64,000 bases of DNA from Halomonas beimenensis (GCF_002549795.1 NZ_CP021435.1:1116001-1180000); one strand, 5' to 3'. Positions 26,249 through 35,640 are shown, counted from the stretch's first letter. The notes: generated by a model not told the origin, from the sequence alone. Made by a program: numbers and translations.

Positions 26249-26878
26249 TCAGGATTCGAGTGAGAGGGTCGCGGGATGGCGCGTGGTGATGCCATGGGCC
26301 GTCAGCAGCTGGTCGAGGTATTCCCGGGCCAGGCGGCGGGCGCGGTCGGTGTCCAGCCCCTCGGGGGTCAGGGCACCGCGCAGCCAGAGGCCGTCGATCT
26401 GCGCCACCAGGGCGCGGGCGGCATCGCGGGCCTGGCCCTTGGGCAGCAAGCGGCGGAACTGGTGACTGAGGTTGGCGTACAGCCGACGGTCGTTGACGTT
26501 CTGCAGCCGCGCCAGGGCGGGCTTGTGCATGCTGCTGGCCCAGAAGGCCAGCCAGGTCTTGGCCACCGGTCCGGTGACCTGGGAGCGATCGAAGTTGCCG
26601 TCGATGATCGCCGCCAGGTGAGCCTCGGGGGCCTGGGTGGTCAGTGCCGCCCGACGCGCCGCCACGGCCTCGCCCAGGTCGTTGAGGATCTGGCGCATCG
26701 TGGCCTCCAGCAGGCCATCCTTGCCGCCGAAGTAGTGGCTGATGATGCCGGCCGAGACGCCGGCATGGTGGGCGATGCGCATCACGGTGGCGTCGGCCAG
26801 GCCGACCTCGTCGATGGCTGCCATGGTGGCCTTGATCAGCTGCTGGCGACGGATGGGTTCCATTCCGACCTTGGGCAC
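26249..26878 (-). CDS. betI: Choline-responsive repressor BetI (TetR family)
   Basis: BetI represses bet genes until choline binds; 209 aa. The TetR DNA-binding domain fills residues 1-60 ([20 protein letters not shown], then [23 protein letters not shown]), and the rest is the ligand/dimer domain. GTG 26878 was chosen: translation then begins [15 protein letters not shown], in register with BetI proteins that start MPK, and GAGAGGAG lies eight bases upstream. A perfect palindrome in the gap toward choX is its probable operator. The gene order betI-betB-betA matches the usual bet operon, with choX divergent. Confidence 0.94.
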   Translation of the reverse strand: MPKVGMEPIRRQQLIKATMAAIDEVGLADATVMRIAHHAGVSAGIISHYFGGKDGLLEATMRQILNDLGEAVAARRAALTTQAPEAHLAAIIDGNFDRSQVTGPVAKTWLAFWASSMHKPALARLQNVNDRRLYANLSHQFRRLLPKGQARDAARALVAQIDGLWLRGALTPEGLDTDRARRLAREYLDQLLTAHGITTRHPATLSLES

Positions 26879-26961
26879 CTTGCTGACTCCTCTCAAGGGT
26901 GGTTCGTCTTGCAACCATGCCCGCTTGCATGGTTAACATAGCCCCAGCTTGCCATTTTTTT

Positions 26962-26975
26962 ATTGAACGTTCAAT
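26962..26975. promoter_or_regulatory. BetI operator, perfect palindrome ATTGAACGTTCAAT
   Basis: A 14-base perfect inverted repeat within an AT-rich island between betI and choX. TTGAACGTTCAA cores are known in bet regulatory regions. One site can control both divergent units. Confidence 0.75.
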
Positions 26976-27046
26976 CAATAAAAAGAGCGGCAAGCGGATT
27001 CTCTTACCAGCCTATACTCACTGACCCACACAAGGGAGACATGCCG

Positions 27047-27991
27047 ATGAACAAGATGACCCTGGGATTGGCCACCACCGCCCTGGCGCTGTCCGCCTCG
27101 CCGCTGTTCGCCGCCGAGGAGGCCTGCCAGCCGGTCCGCTTCGCCGAAGTCGGCTGGACGGACATCACCGCCACCACCGCCTTGACCACCGAGGTCCTCG
27201 AGGCCCTGGGCTACGAGACCCGCGTCGACACCGTCTCGGTGCCCATCGCCTACTCGGGCATGAAGAACGGTGACTTCGACGTCTTCCTCGGCAACTGGAT
27301 GCCGTCCATGGCCTCCATGAGCGACCCCTACGTGGAGCGCGGTCAGGTCGACCGCTTGGGGGCCAACCTGGAAGGGGCCAAGTACACCCTGGCCGTGCCC
27401 CAGTACGTCCACGATGCCGGCGTGACCTCGGTGGCCGACCTGGCCGAGCATGCCGAGCGCTTCGAGTCCCGGATCCACGGCATCGAGGCCGGCAACGACG
27501 GCAACCAGCTCATCCAGGACATGATCGACGACGATGCCTTCGGGCTCGGCGACTGGCAGCTGGTCGACTCCAGCGAGGCCGGCATGCTGGCCGAGCTGCG
27601 CGCCCGGGTGCCGAACGAGAAGTGGATGGTGTTCCTCGGCTGGGAGCCGCATCCGATGAACACCAACTTCGACATGGCCTACCTGGAGGGCGCCGACGAC
27701 TACTTCGGTCCCAACCTGGGCGGCGCCACCGTCTACACCAATACCCGCGCCGGTTACAGCGAGGCCTGTCCCAACGTGGGTGAACTGCTGAACAATCTCG
27801 CGTTCACGCTGACCATGGAGAACCAGCTGATGGGCGAGATCATGGACGAGGGCGCCGATCCCCGCGAGGCGGCTCGCGGCTACCTGCAGGCCAATCCGCA
27901 GGTGCTCGAGGGCTGGCTCGAGGGCGAGACCACCCGCGACGGCGAGCCCGGGCTGCCGGCCGTGAAGCAGGCGCTGTCCATCGAGGGGTGA
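27047..27991 (+). CDS. choX: Choline/betaine ABC transporter substrate-binding protein, ChoX-like
   Basis: This is a periplasmic binding protein for quaternary amines (OpuAC/ProX superfamily), 314 aa. The signal peptide MNKMTLGLATTALALSASPLFA is followed by AEEA. Aromatic and acidic residues typical of the cation-binding box are seen in FAEVGWTDITATTAL, FLGNWMPSM and VFLGWEPHPMN. ATG 27047 is favoured over 27041 because the GGGAG ribosome site is then at normal distance. It is divergent from betI and shares the BetI operator region, so choline probably induces it. No permease or ATPase gene follows; tRNA genes come next, making it an orphan binding protein whose partners must be elsewhere. 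Confidence 0.88.
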   Translation: MNKMTLGLATTALALSASPLFAAEEACQPVRFAEVGWTDITATTALTTEVLEALGYETRVDTVSVPIAYSGMKNGDFDVFLGNWMPSMASMSDPYVERGQVDRLGANLEGAKYTLAVPQYVHDAGVTSVADLAEHAERFESRIHGIEAGNDGNQLIQDMIDDDAFGLGDWQLVDSSEAGMLAELRARVPNEKWMVFLGWEPHPMNTNFDMAYLEGADDYFGPNLGGATVYTNTRAGYSEACPNVGELLNNLAFTLTMENQLMGEIMDEGADPREAARGYLQANPQVLEGWLEGETTRDGEPGLPAVKQALSIEG

Positions 27992-28009
27992 ATAGGGGGC
28001 ATGCCGGGC

Positions 28010-28038
28010 TTGCCATGGGCCGGGCCGGCGTGCATAAT
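28010..28038 (+). promoter_or_regulatory. Promoter of tRNA-Met
   Basis: TTGCCA (28010-28015) and CATAAT (28033-28038) are spaced 17 bases apart, 41 bases before the tRNA. Inverted text GCATGCCGG/CCGGCGTGC overlaps it and may terminate choX. Confidence 0.6.
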
Positions 28039-28079
28039 CCCCACCCGTCGCCCGGGCCGATGCCCGCGACGTGGAAAAT

Positions 28080-28156
28080 GGCTACGTAGCTCAGTTGGTT
28101 AGAGCACATCACTCATAATGATGGGGTCCCCTGTTCGAGTCAGGGCGTAGCCACCA
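28080..28156 (+). tRNA. tRNA-Met (CAT), elongator, copy 1
   Basis: 77 bases including encoded CCA. The acceptor stem GGCTACG/CGTAGCC, anticodon loop CTCATAA and TTCGAGT T-loop are intact. The perfectly paired first acceptor base and non-initiator arms mark it as the elongator form. An identical gene lies inverted at 35648-35724. Confidence 0.95.
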
Positions 28157-28167
28157 GGACAGCTCGC

Positions 28168-28201
28168 GACGCCCGCCGGACCGCTTGGTCCGGCGGGCGT
28201 C
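28168..28201 (+). terminator. Terminator hairpin after tRNA-Met
   Basis: A perfect 13-bp stem, GACGCCCGCCGGA with TCCGGCGGGCGTC, encloses the loop CCGCTTGG 11 bases past the tRNA. Only a short T-triplet follows, so termination strength is uncertain. Confidence 0.7.
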
Positions 28202-28242
28202 TCGCGTTTCGGGCCGAGGTTCCCCGGGTAGCCGTCGAGCCC

Positions 28243-28270
28243 TTGACGTTTACAAGCCGATCCGTATACT
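28243..28270 (+). promoter_or_regulatory. Promoter of the tRNA-Asn cluster
   Basis: TTGACG (28243-28248) and TATACT (28265-28270) are separated by 16 bases, 21 bases before the first tRNA-Asn. A GC-rich discriminator (ACGCCCC) follows, as at stable-RNA promoters. Confidence 0.75.
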
Positions 28271-28291
28271 ACGCCCCGTGCTCGAGGCCAT

Positions 28292-28367
28292 TCCCCGATA
28301 GCTCAGTTGGTAGAGCAAATGACTGTTAATCATTGGGTCGCAGGTTCGAGTCCTGCTCGGGGAGCCA
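28292..28367 (+). tRNA. tRNA-Asn (GTT), copy 1
   Basis: 76 bases with encoded CCA. Acceptor TCCCCGA/TCGGGGA, anticodon GTT in CTGTTAA, and T-loop TTCGAGT are present. First of three tandem genes behind one promoter. Confidence 0.95.
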
Positions 28368-28412
28368 ACCTTCCTCAGGAGCAACGAGCACCGCAGTAAC
28401 AGCAAAGGTCAT

Positions 28413-28488
28413 TCCCCGATAGCTCAGTTGGTAGAGCAAATGACTGTTAATCATTGGGTCGCAGGTTCGAGTCCTGCTCGGGGAGCCA
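28413..28488 (+). tRNA. tRNA-Asn (GTT), copy 2
   Basis: Identical to copy 1 over 76 bases, after a 45-base spacer. Confidence 0.95.
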
Positions 28489-28524
28489 CCTTTCCTTCCT
28501 AGCCCACACGGGCCAGCACGTCCT

Positions 28525-28600
<76 letters not shown>

Positions 28601-28845
28601 GTGTGCCGCTTTCCTGTCGTTTTTTTTCCCCCCTCGCCATCGGCGTGGCGTCTTGGCGTGTCCGCGGCATCCTGCCGGTGAGGCCGCCATCGTGAGGGAC
28701 GTGCGTCGGGGCGGCCCCGAAGCCGACGCAGATCATGGCGCCCGGCGCCGGGGCGAACCGCCTGGCCCGACCCACGGGCCCGGCTCGGCTCCGAGGCTTC
28801 GAGGGAACGGGCTCGCGCCATCCGCGGCGTGCTGTCGCCGCCGGA

Positions 28846-30267
28846 CTAGCGGGGCACGGGGCCCAGGAAGCGGGTCTCGCCGTCCCGTCGCAGCGCCGGC
28901 GCCTCCAGGGCCTCGACCCGCACCCGCACCGCCTGGCTCGGCAGGGTCAGCGCCGTGCTCGCGACGTGCAGGGTGATCGGCAGTCGCCGGCTGTCCCGGG
29001 CCGCCACCCGAATGACCTCGGGGGCCTCCAGACGCAGCCCGGGCAGTCCGGATGCGGTGAGGCGATAGCGGTGAGGCCGGTCGTCGAGGTTGCGGATCGT
29101 CAGTCGATAGCGATTGGTGATCTCGCCGGTCGTCGATTGCCCGTAGAGGCGGTCGCGGTCGCGTTCGAGCTCCAGGTCCAGCGGCGTGCGTCCCTGCAGG
29201 CTGGCGACCAGCACGCCGATCATGACGACCAGGCAGGCGAGATAGCCCAGCAGCCGGGGGCGCCAGAGCCGGGATGCCCGTCCCGCCAGGGCATGCTCCG
29301 TGGTGTAGCGGATCAGTCCCTTCGGGCGCTTCAGGCGTGCCATGACACCGTCGCAGGCGTCGATGCAGGCGGCGCAGCCGATGCACTCGTACTGCAGGCC
29401 GTCGCGGATATCGATGCCGGTGGGGCAGACCTGGACGCAGAGGTCGCAGTCCACGCAATCGCCGCTCGCCTCGTCCTGGCCCCGTGACTTGCCGCGCGGC
29501 TCTCCTCGGGCGGCGTCGTAGGAGACGACCAGGGTGTCGGAATCGAACATCACGCCCTGGAAGCGGGCATAGGGGCACATGTGCAGGCAGACCTGCTCGC
29601 GCAGCCAGCCGGCGTTGAGGTAGGTGAACAGGGTGAAGAAGCCGACCCAGAAGTAGGCCCAGCCGTGGGCCTCGAGGAGCGGGAGCGCGATCACCAGGTC
29701 GTGGATCGGCGTGAAGTAGCCGACGAAGGTCACGCCGGTGGCGGCGGCGACGATCAGCCAGGCCGCGTGCTTGGCCGTCTTGCGCCACAGGGTGTCGAGG
29801 CTCGGCGGGCGGCCGTCGCGCCGGATGCGGCGATGTCGGGGGCCTTCCAGGCGATGCTCGAACCACAGGAACAGGAAGGTCCAGACGCTCTGGGGGCAGG
29901 CATAGCCGCACCAGACCCGGCCGGCGAAGACGGTGATCAGGAAGAGCCCGAAGGCGCAGATGCTCAGGATCCAGGCGAGCAGGATGAACTCCTGGGGGTA
30001 GAAGGTCGCCCCGAGGACATGGAACTCCCGGGAGGGCAGGTCGAACCACACGGCCGGGCGGCCGCCCAGGGTCAGCCAGGGCAGGCCGAAGTACAGGGCC
30101 ATGAGGGCCCAGTTGGCATGGCGCCTGAGGCGCTGGAAGCGGCCCTGGATCTCGCGGACGTAAAGGTGCCGGCGCGGTGCGTAGGCGTCCTGCCGGGGCT
30201 CGGCGGGCGTGTGGTGGTCGACCCCGGAGGCGGGCGTCAGGTCGTGAAGGGGGATTCTCTGGGTCAT
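28846..30267 (-). CDS. ccoG: Cytochrome c oxidase accessory protein CcoG (FixG/RdxA)
   Basis: This is an integral membrane iron-sulfur protein, 473 aa, that assists copper delivery and assembly of cbb3 oxidase. It has about five membrane helices (for example YFGLPWLTLGG and LAWILSICAFGLFLITVFAG), the NapH-like CGYACPQSVWTFLFLW motif, and two 4Fe-4S ferredoxin motifs, CVDCDLCVQVCPTG and CIGCAACIDACDG, near residue 270. A C-terminal Ig-like domain (FixG_C) covers about the last 120 residues. The ccoNOPQ oxidase genes and ccoI/S are not adjacent, so it is isolated here. It is divergent from the MocR-type gene, with a 219-base shared upstream region. Confidence 0.93.
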   Translation of the reverse strand: MTQRIPLHDLTPASGVDHHTPAEPRQDAYAPRRHLYVREIQGRFQRLRRHANWALMALYFGLPWLTLGGRPAVWFDLPSREFHVLGATFYPQEFILLAWILSICAFGLFLITVFAGRVWCGYACPQSVWTFLFLWFEHRLEGPRHRRIRRDGRPPSLDTLWRKTAKHAAWLIVAAATGVTFVGYFTPIHDLVIALPLLEAHGWAYFWVGFFTLFTYLNAGWLREQVCLHMCPYARFQGVMFDSDTLVVSYDAARGEPRGKSRGQDEASGDCVDCDLCVQVCPTGIDIRDGLQYECIGCAACIDACDGVMARLKRPKGLIRYTTEHALAGRASRLWRPRLLGYLACLVVMIGVLVASLQGRTPLDLELERDRDRLYGQSTTGEITNRYRLTIRNLDDRPHRYRLTASGLPGLRLEAPEVIRVAARDSRRLPITLHVASTALTLPSQAVRVRVEALEAPALRRDGETRFLGPVPR

Positions 30268-30486
30268 GCGGCTTCCCGGCGTCGGATGAAGAGGCCGGGA
30301 CCCCGCGGGCGAGGGGCGCGTCGGGCCCCAACGGCAGGCTCGACTATGCCGCCCCCGAGGTCGTCATCACAGCATCAGTTGGGGAGAAAAACGGCGTATC
30401 AGATGCCCCGGGGCAGGCGCCGTGCGGCTCGTCAGGCTATCGCCCAGGCGGTATAGTGCACGGCGCGCCCACTCCATGAGCCCGTG

Positions 30487-31902
30487 ATGATGAAGCGGTA
30501 CGAACGCCTTGCCGAGGAAGTTGCCAGCCTGATCCGTCGCGGGTTGCTGGCCCCCGGGGAGCGCCTCCCCTCCGTGCGTCAGGCCAGTCGCTCCCGGGGA
30601 GTGAGCCCCTCCACGGTCTTCCAGGCCTATTACCTGCTCGAGGCTCGCGGCCTGATCCTGGCACGGCCCCGTTCCGGCTACTTCGTTCGCGATCAGGCCC
30701 GCCGCCTCCTGGAGGCGCCGGAGGTGGCCCCGGTGCGCGGCGCCGAGACGGCCGAGGCCGCGGTCAGCGAGCTGGTGTTCTCGGTCCTCGATTCCCTGCA
30801 GGATGCCGATACCGTGCCCTTCGGTTCGGCCTTCCCCTGTCCCGGCCTCTTCCCGTTGCCTCGGCTCGCCCGCAGCATGGCGAAGAGCCTGCGCGAGATG
30901 GACGACGAGGCGGTGGTCACCGGCATGACCGGCGGCGATCCCGGGCTTCGGCACCAGATCGCCCGGCGCTACCTGCTCGGCGGCGTGCGGCTGCCGGTCG
31001 AGGAGCTGGTCATCACCAATGGCGCCATGGAGGCGTTGAACCTCTGTCTCCAGGCCGTCACCCGCCCGGGCGACCTGGTGGCCATCGAGTCGCCGGCCTT
31101 CTACGCCAGCCTGCAGGTGCTGGAGCGGCTGCAGCTTCGAGCCGTGGAGATCCCGGTGGATCCCCGGCATGGCGTCGATCTGGACGTGCTGGCCGACCGG
31201 TTGGCGCGGTGGCCGATCAAGGCCTGCTGGTTCATGTCCCACCTCCAGAACCCGTTGGGCGCGAGCCTCGACGCGTCGCGCAAGCGGGCGCTGTATGACC
31301 TGCTGGTGCAGCATGATGTGCCCCTGCTGGAGGACGACGCCTACGCGGAGCTCCACTTCGGGTCGCAGCCGTCCCGGCCGGTCAAGGCGCTCGACGAGGC
31401 CGGATTGGTCATGCATTGCGGCTCCTTCTCCAAGTGCCTGGCGCCGGGATATCGGGTGGGCTGGGCGGCGGCCGGCCGTCAGGCACGAGCCGTGGCCCGG
31501 TCGCAACTGATGACCACCATCTCGCCCTCGGTGCCCGCCCAGGCGGCCATCGCCGACTACCTGCAGCATGGCGGCTATGATCGCCACCTGCGGCGACTGC
31601 GCCGCGCGCTGGAGACCCAGCAGCAGGCCATGCTGGCCGCGGCGGATCGTCACTTCCCCGCGGGGACGCGGGTCACCCGGCCCGGGGGCGGCTACTTCCT
31701 GTGGTTCGAGTTCCCCGAGCGCGTCGACTCGCTGCGATTGCTGCGCCTCGCCCTGGCCGAGGGCGTCAGCCTGGCGCCGGGACCGATCTTCTCGGCCACC
31801 CAGGGGTATCGGCACTGCGCCCGGCTGAGCTACGGCCATCCCTGGACGGCGCGCAGCGAGGGGGCCATGGCGCGGTTGGGGGAGTTGCTCGCCACCTTCT
31901 AG
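30487..31902 (+). CDS. MocR-type PLP-dependent transcriptional regulator (GntR HTH + aminotransferase I)
   Basis: This is a 471-aa fusion. Residues 1-75 form a GntR winged helix (YERLAEEVASLIRRGLLAPG, then VRQASRSRGVSPSTVFQAYYLLEARG). Residues from about 95 form a fold-type I aminotransferase domain with the PLP lysine Lys316 in GSFSKCLAPG and the NPLG loop in SHLQNPLGASLD. Such proteins sense PLP or amino acids and control nearby or own genes; some may retain aminotransferase activity. Three in-frame starts occur at 30484 (GTG), 30487 and 30490; the choice is not resolved. It is convergent with prc and ends at a shared terminator. A plain aminotransferase is less likely given the HTH. Confidence 0.87.
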   Translation: MMKRYERLAEEVASLIRRGLLAPGERLPSVRQASRSRGVSPSTVFQAYYLLEARGLILARPRSGYFVRDQARRLLEAPEVAPVRGAETAEAAVSELVFSVLDSLQDADTVPFGSAFPCPGLFPLPRLARSMAKSLREMDDEAVVTGMTGGDPGLRHQIARRYLLGGVRLPVEELVITNGAMEALNLCLQAVTRPGDLVAIESPAFYASLQVLERLQLRAVEIPVDPRHGVDLDVLADRLARWPIKACWFMSHLQNPLGASLDASRKRALYDLLVQHDVPLLEDDAYAELHFGSQPSRPVKALDEAGLVMHCGSFSKCLAPGYRVGWAAAGRQARAVARSQLMTTISPSVPAQAAIADYLQHGGYDRHLRRLRRALETQQQAMLAAADRHFPAGTRVTRPGGGYFLWFEFPERVDSLRLLRLALAEGVSLAPGPIFSATQGYRHCARLSYGHPWTARSEGAMARLGELLATF

Positions 31903-31913
31903 ACAGACAGCAA

Positions 31914-31938
31914 GACGCCGGGCGCGAGGCCCGGCGTC
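31914..31938. terminator. Bidirectional hairpin between convergent MocR-type gene and prc
   Basis: Perfect 10-bp stem GACGCCGGGC/GCCCGGCGTC with loop GCGAG, 12 bases after one stop and 22 bases after the other. Confidence 0.75.
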
Positions 31939-31959
31939 GGTCGGTGACGGGGAGAGGGC

Positions 31960-34014
31960 TCAGTCGTACTCGGCGAAGCGCAGGCCGTCGTCCAGGCGCG
32001 CGTAGTCGAGCAGGATCTCGGCGGCTTCCACCACCTGGGCGCGATCCACGGGCTGGGCCTCGTCGCTGTCCTCTTCGTCCCGGGCGTCGATCCACTCGTC
32101 CAGGGGCTCCAGGCCCAGGGCCTCGCGGCGCTGGTTCTCCAGGGCGAGCTGTTCGGCCTCTTGTGCCTCGGCCTCGCGCTGGCGCTGCTCCCGGTTGAGG
32201 CTGACGCTGGTGTGCTGCTCGCGCAGCCGCTCGGCGAGCTTGGCCTGGCGTTCCAGGTAGTGGAAGTTGGGATGGGCGTCGGCCCGCTGGCGATGGCGCT
32301 CGCGCAGCGTCTCGAGGTAGCGCTCCGGTTCGCCGTAGCGCCGGTACTGGACCTCGCGGACCTGATCCCAGGCCAGGGCGTTGTCGAGGCTGCTCTCGCC
32401 GATGGTCTCCGGGTCCACCAGGCTCGGGAAGCGGACATCCGGCGTGACGCCGCGATGCTGGGTGCTCTCGCCGGAGATGCGGTAGAACTTGGCCCGGGTC
32501 AGCTTGAGCTGGCCGTGGCTGAGCTCGTTGAGGGTCTGCACGGTGCCCTTGCCGAAGGTGTCGCTGCCCACCACCAGGCCGCGGCCATAGTCCTGGATGG
32601 CGCCGGCGAGGATCTCGGAGGCGGAGGCCGACAGGCGGTTGACGAGCACCGCCAGGGGACCGTCGTAGAGGGTGCCGCTCTCGGTGTCACCATAGAGGCT
32701 GATGCGTCCGCGAGCGTCGCGCACCTGGACGGTGGGGCCACGGTCGATGAACAGGCCGATCAGGGAATTGGCCTCCTGCAGGGCGCCACCGCCGTTGTCG
32801 CGCAGGTCCAGGACGATGCCCTCGGCCACCTCGTCGACCAGGCGTTCGATCTCCTTGGCCACGTCCCGGGTGGTGCTGCGGTAGTCTTCCTCCCCGGCCT
32901 GCCAGGCGTCGAAGTCGACATAGAAGGTCGGAATCTCGATGACCCCGAGGCGATGCACGCCGTCAGCACGCTCGACTTCGATGATCTCTCCCTGGGCGGC
33001 CTGGTCTTCCAGGTTGACGGTATCGCGGGTGATCTCCACCACCTTGGAGCGGGTCATGTCCACGGCCTGGGCGGGCACCACGTCGAGACGCACCACCGAG
33101 CCCTTGGGCCCGCGGATCATGTCGACCACGTCGTCGAGACGCATGCCCACCACGTTGACGATTTCCTCGCCTTCCTGGCCGACGCCGACGATGCGGTCGG
33201 CGGGCTTGAGGACGCCGGCCCGTTCGGCGGGGCCGCCGGGCACCAGGCTGGCGACCTTGACGTACTCGCCGTCGGCCTGGAGCAGGGCGCCGATGCCTTC
33301 CAGCGAGAGCCGCATCTGGATGTCGAAGGACTCGCTCTGGCGCGGCGAGAGGTACTCGCTGTGGGGATCGATGCTGCCGGTCACCGCGGCCATGATCAGT
33401 CCGAACACGTCCTCGGCGTTGGTCTGGCGCAGCCGGGTCAGTTGGCCCTCGTAACGCTCGCGCAGCGTCTCCTCGATGGCCTCCGGCTCCTGGTCGCTGA
33501 TCGTCAGGGTCAGGGCGGCGTTCTTCAGCCGCTTGGTCCAGAGTTCGTCGAGGGCCGACTCGCTGGCCGGCCAGGGAGTGTCCTCGCGGTCGAGCAGCAT
33601 GCGCTGGTCGCCGTCGAAGCGGAAATCGAGGCCGGCGTCGACCCGGGCGACCAGCCACTCGAGGCGGGCCTCGGCACGCTCGTGGTAGCGGCGGTAGAGG
33701 GCAAAGGGGCGCGACAGATCGCCGTCCAGGATGGCGTCGTCCAGGGTCGTCGCCAGGTCCTCGAAGGCCGTCACGTCGCGGCGCAGCAGGTAGGCGCGCT
33801 GGCCGTCCAGCAGGTCCAGGTAGCGGTCGAAGGCCTGCCGCGACCAGGCGTCGTCGAGGCTGACGTCCGCATAATGGCCGTAGCGCAGCGACTCGGCCAC
33901 CTCCACGGCGGCCTGGTGCTGGGCGTCGCTGGGCGCGAGCGCCGCCAGGGCCGGCCCCGTCCCCAGCAGCAGGGCCAGGGTCGCCGCGCGCCCCAGGGTC
34001 ACAATCAGGCTCAT
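31960..34014 (-). CDS. prc: Tail-specific (C-terminal processing) protease Prc
   Basis: This is a periplasmic S41 serine protease that degrades proteins with nonpolar C-termini and acts in peptidoglycan remodelling; 684 aa, like other Prc. A signal peptide covers residues 1-24 (LALLLGTGPALA). An N-terminal helical domain is followed by a PDZ domain near 225-320 (EGIGALLQADGEYVKVASLV, GGPAERAGVLKPADRIVGVG), then the protease core with the Ser-Lys dyad: Ser464 in NRLSASASEIL and Lys489 in DTFGKGTVQTL. A C-terminal DUF3340-like domain rich in Glu and Arg follows. The gene is divergent from the M18 aminopeptidase gene. Confidence 0.95.
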   Translation of the reverse strand: MSLIVTLGRAATLALLLGTGPALAALAPSDAQHQAAVEVAESLRYGHYADVSLDDAWSRQAFDRYLDLLDGQRAYLLRRDVTAFEDLATTLDDAILDGDLSRPFALYRRYHERAEARLEWLVARVDAGLDFRFDGDQRMLLDREDTPWPASESALDELWTKRLKNAALTLTISDQEPEAIEETLRERYEGQLTRLRQTNAEDVFGLIMAAVTGSIDPHSEYLSPRQSESFDIQMRLSLEGIGALLQADGEYVKVASLVPGGPAERAGVLKPADRIVGVGQEGEEIVNVVGMRLDDVVDMIRGPKGSVVRLDVVPAQAVDMTRSKVVEITRDTVNLEDQAAQGEIIEVERADGVHRLGVIEIPTFYVDFDAWQAGEEDYRSTTRDVAKEIERLVDEVAEGIVLDLRDNGGGALQEANSLIGLFIDRGPTVQVRDARGRISLYGDTESGTLYDGPLAVLVNRLSASASEILAGAIQDYGRGLVVGSDTFGKGTVQTLNELSHGQLKLTRAKFYRISGESTQHRGVTPDVRFPSLVDPETIGESSLDNALAWDQVREVQYRRYGEPERYLETLRERHRQRADAHPNFHYLERQAKLAERLREQHTSVSLNREQRQREAEAQEAEQLALENQRREALGLEPLDEWIDARDEEDSDEAQPVDRAQVVEAAEILLDYARLDDGLRFAEYD

Positions 34015-34153
34015 CGATGAAGCACTCCCGGATTCATGTACACTCTAACGTCCAGACTGCGAATCGGCTCGCGAGTTGCATGGACCGAGCCGGCATTGTA
34101 GCAGTTCGACCGACCTCCCAAGACCCCAGGAACCGCAATTTCAGAGGAGCCTC

Positions 34154-35452
34154 ATGCCCCAGGATGCCCGTCTCGAGCGGCTGCTCGATTTCCTGCGCCG
34201 ATCCCCCACCCCCTGGCATGCCACCGCCAACATGGCCGAGCGGCTCGAGGCCGAGGGCTATCGTCGCCTCGACGAGACCCGGCCCTGGCGGCTGACGCCG
34301 GGCGAGAAGGTCTACGTGACCCGCAACGAGTCCTCGATCATCGCGATGCAACTGCCCACCGGGGGCCTCTCGGCGCTGCGCATGATCGGCGCCCATACCG
34401 ACAGTCCCGGCCTGCGGCTCAAGCCCCATGCCGCCCAGACCGCCGCCGGCTGGCTGCAGCTCGGCGTCGAGGTCTACGGCGGCGCCCTGCTGGCGCCCTG
34501 GTTCGACCGGGACCTGGGGCTGGCCGGGCGGGTCCACGTGCGCCATCCCGATGGCCGGCTGGAGGGCCTGCTACTGCACGTCGACCGTGCGGTGGCCATC
34601 ATCCCCAGCCTGGCCATCCACCTGGATCGCGAGGCCAACAACGGCCGGGCCATCAATGCCCAGACCGAGATGGCCCCGGTCCTGCTGCAGGGGGGCGGCA
34701 ATGCCGACCTGGAACGGCTGCTGCGCGACTGGCTGGCGGCCGAGCACGGGCTCGAGGAGGTCGAGGTGATCGACTTCGAGCTGGCCTTCCACGACATGCA
34801 GCCCCCGGCCCGGGTCGGCGTCGAGGGCGAGCTGATCGCCTCGGCACGACTGGACAACCTGCTGTCCTGCTTCATCGGCCTGGAGGCCCTCCTGGAGTCC
34901 GACGGGACGCAAGGGGCGTTGCTGGTGGCCAATGACCACGAGGAGGTCGGCAGCGCCAGCGCCTGCGGGGCCCAGGGGCCCTTCCTGGGCGACGTGCTGC
35001 GCCGGGTCAACGCCCAGCTCGGCGAGGGGAGCGAGGAGGACTACATCCGCCTGATCCAGGCGTCCCGGATGATCTCCTGCGACAACGCCCACGCCCTGCA
35101 CCCCAACTTCCGCGACAAGCATGACGCCGCCCATGGGCCGGCCCTCAACGGCGGGCCGGTGATCAAGGTCAACGCCAACCAGCGCTACGCCACCAACAGC
35201 GCCACGGCGGCGCTGTTCCGCGAGCTGTGCCGGGAGGCCGACGTGCCGGTCCAGACCTTCGTCACCCGGGCCGACATGGGCTGCGGCAGCACCATCGGGC
35301 CGATCACCGCCACCGAGCTCGGGGTGCCGACCCTGGACGTGGGCGTGCCGCAGTGGGCCATGCACTCGATCCGCGAGACGGCCGGTAGCCAGGACGTGGC
35401 GCACCTGGCCCGGGTGCTGACCGCCTTCGTCAATCGCGCCGAGTTGCCCTGA
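34154..35452 (+). CDS. apeB: M18-family aminopeptidase
   Basis: This is a cytosolic zinc aminopeptidase, 432 aa, that prefers acidic or aliphatic N-terminal residues. Metal-binding motifs are [13 protein letters not shown] (His), [10 protein letters not shown] (bridging Asp), [14 protein letters not shown] (catalytic Glu pair) and the final MHSIRETAG His. The dodecamer-forming M18 insert is present. ATG 34154 has GAGGAG nine bases upstream; the frame is open to 34076 without support. It is followed by a heptamer array and a strong bidirectional terminator. Confidence 0.93.
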   Translation: MPQDARLERLLDFLRRSPTPWHATANMAERLEAEGYRRLDETRPWRLTPGEKVYVTRNESSIIAMQLPTGGLSALRMIGAHTDSPGLRLKPHAAQTAAGWLQLGVEVYGGALLAPWFDRDLGLAGRVHVRHPDGRLEGLLLHVDRAVAIIPSLAIHLDREANNGRAINAQTEMAPVLLQGGGNADLERLLRDWLAAEHGLEEVEVIDFELAFHDMQPPARVGVEGELIASARLDNLLSCFIGLEALLESDGTQGALLVANDHEEVGSASACGAQGPFLGDVLRRVNAQLGEGSEEDYIRLIQASRMISCDNAHALHPNFRDKHDAAHGPALNGGPVIKVNANQRYATNSATAALFRELCREADVPVQTFVTRADMGCGSTIGPITATELGVPTLDVGVPQWAMHSIRETAGSQDVAHLARVLTAFVNRAELP

Positions 35453-35521
35453 GGCCAGGGGCGAGCCACGGGCGGCGAGCTATGAGCTGCGGGCGGCGAG
35501 TTGCAAGATAGACTGGTCGCC

Positions 35522-35605
35522 CGAAGCCCGAAGCCCGAAGCCCGAAGCCCGAAGCCCGAAGCCCGAAGCCCGAAGCCCGAAGCCCGAAGCCCGAAGCCCG
35601 AAGCC
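35522..35605 (+). repeat. Heptamer array, 12 perfect copies of CGAAGCC
   Basis: Exactly 84 bases of CGAAGCC units. It uses a different unit from the CTTCCAG arrays but has the same period and, like the 11.8 kb array, 12 copies. It abuts a terminator hairpin and lies between the aminopeptidase gene and the opposite-strand tRNA-Met. A half-repeat GGGCGGCGAG occurs twice just upstream (35470-35500). Confidence 0.97.
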
Positions 35606-35640
35606 AAAAAAAGCCCGCCTGGCGAACCAGGCGGGCTTTT
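35606..35640. terminator. Bidirectional terminator between apeB and tRNA-Met
   Basis: A7, then GCCCGCCTGG, loop CGAA, CCAGGCGGGC, then T4. The perfect stem with A/T flanks works on both strands. Confidence 0.93.
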
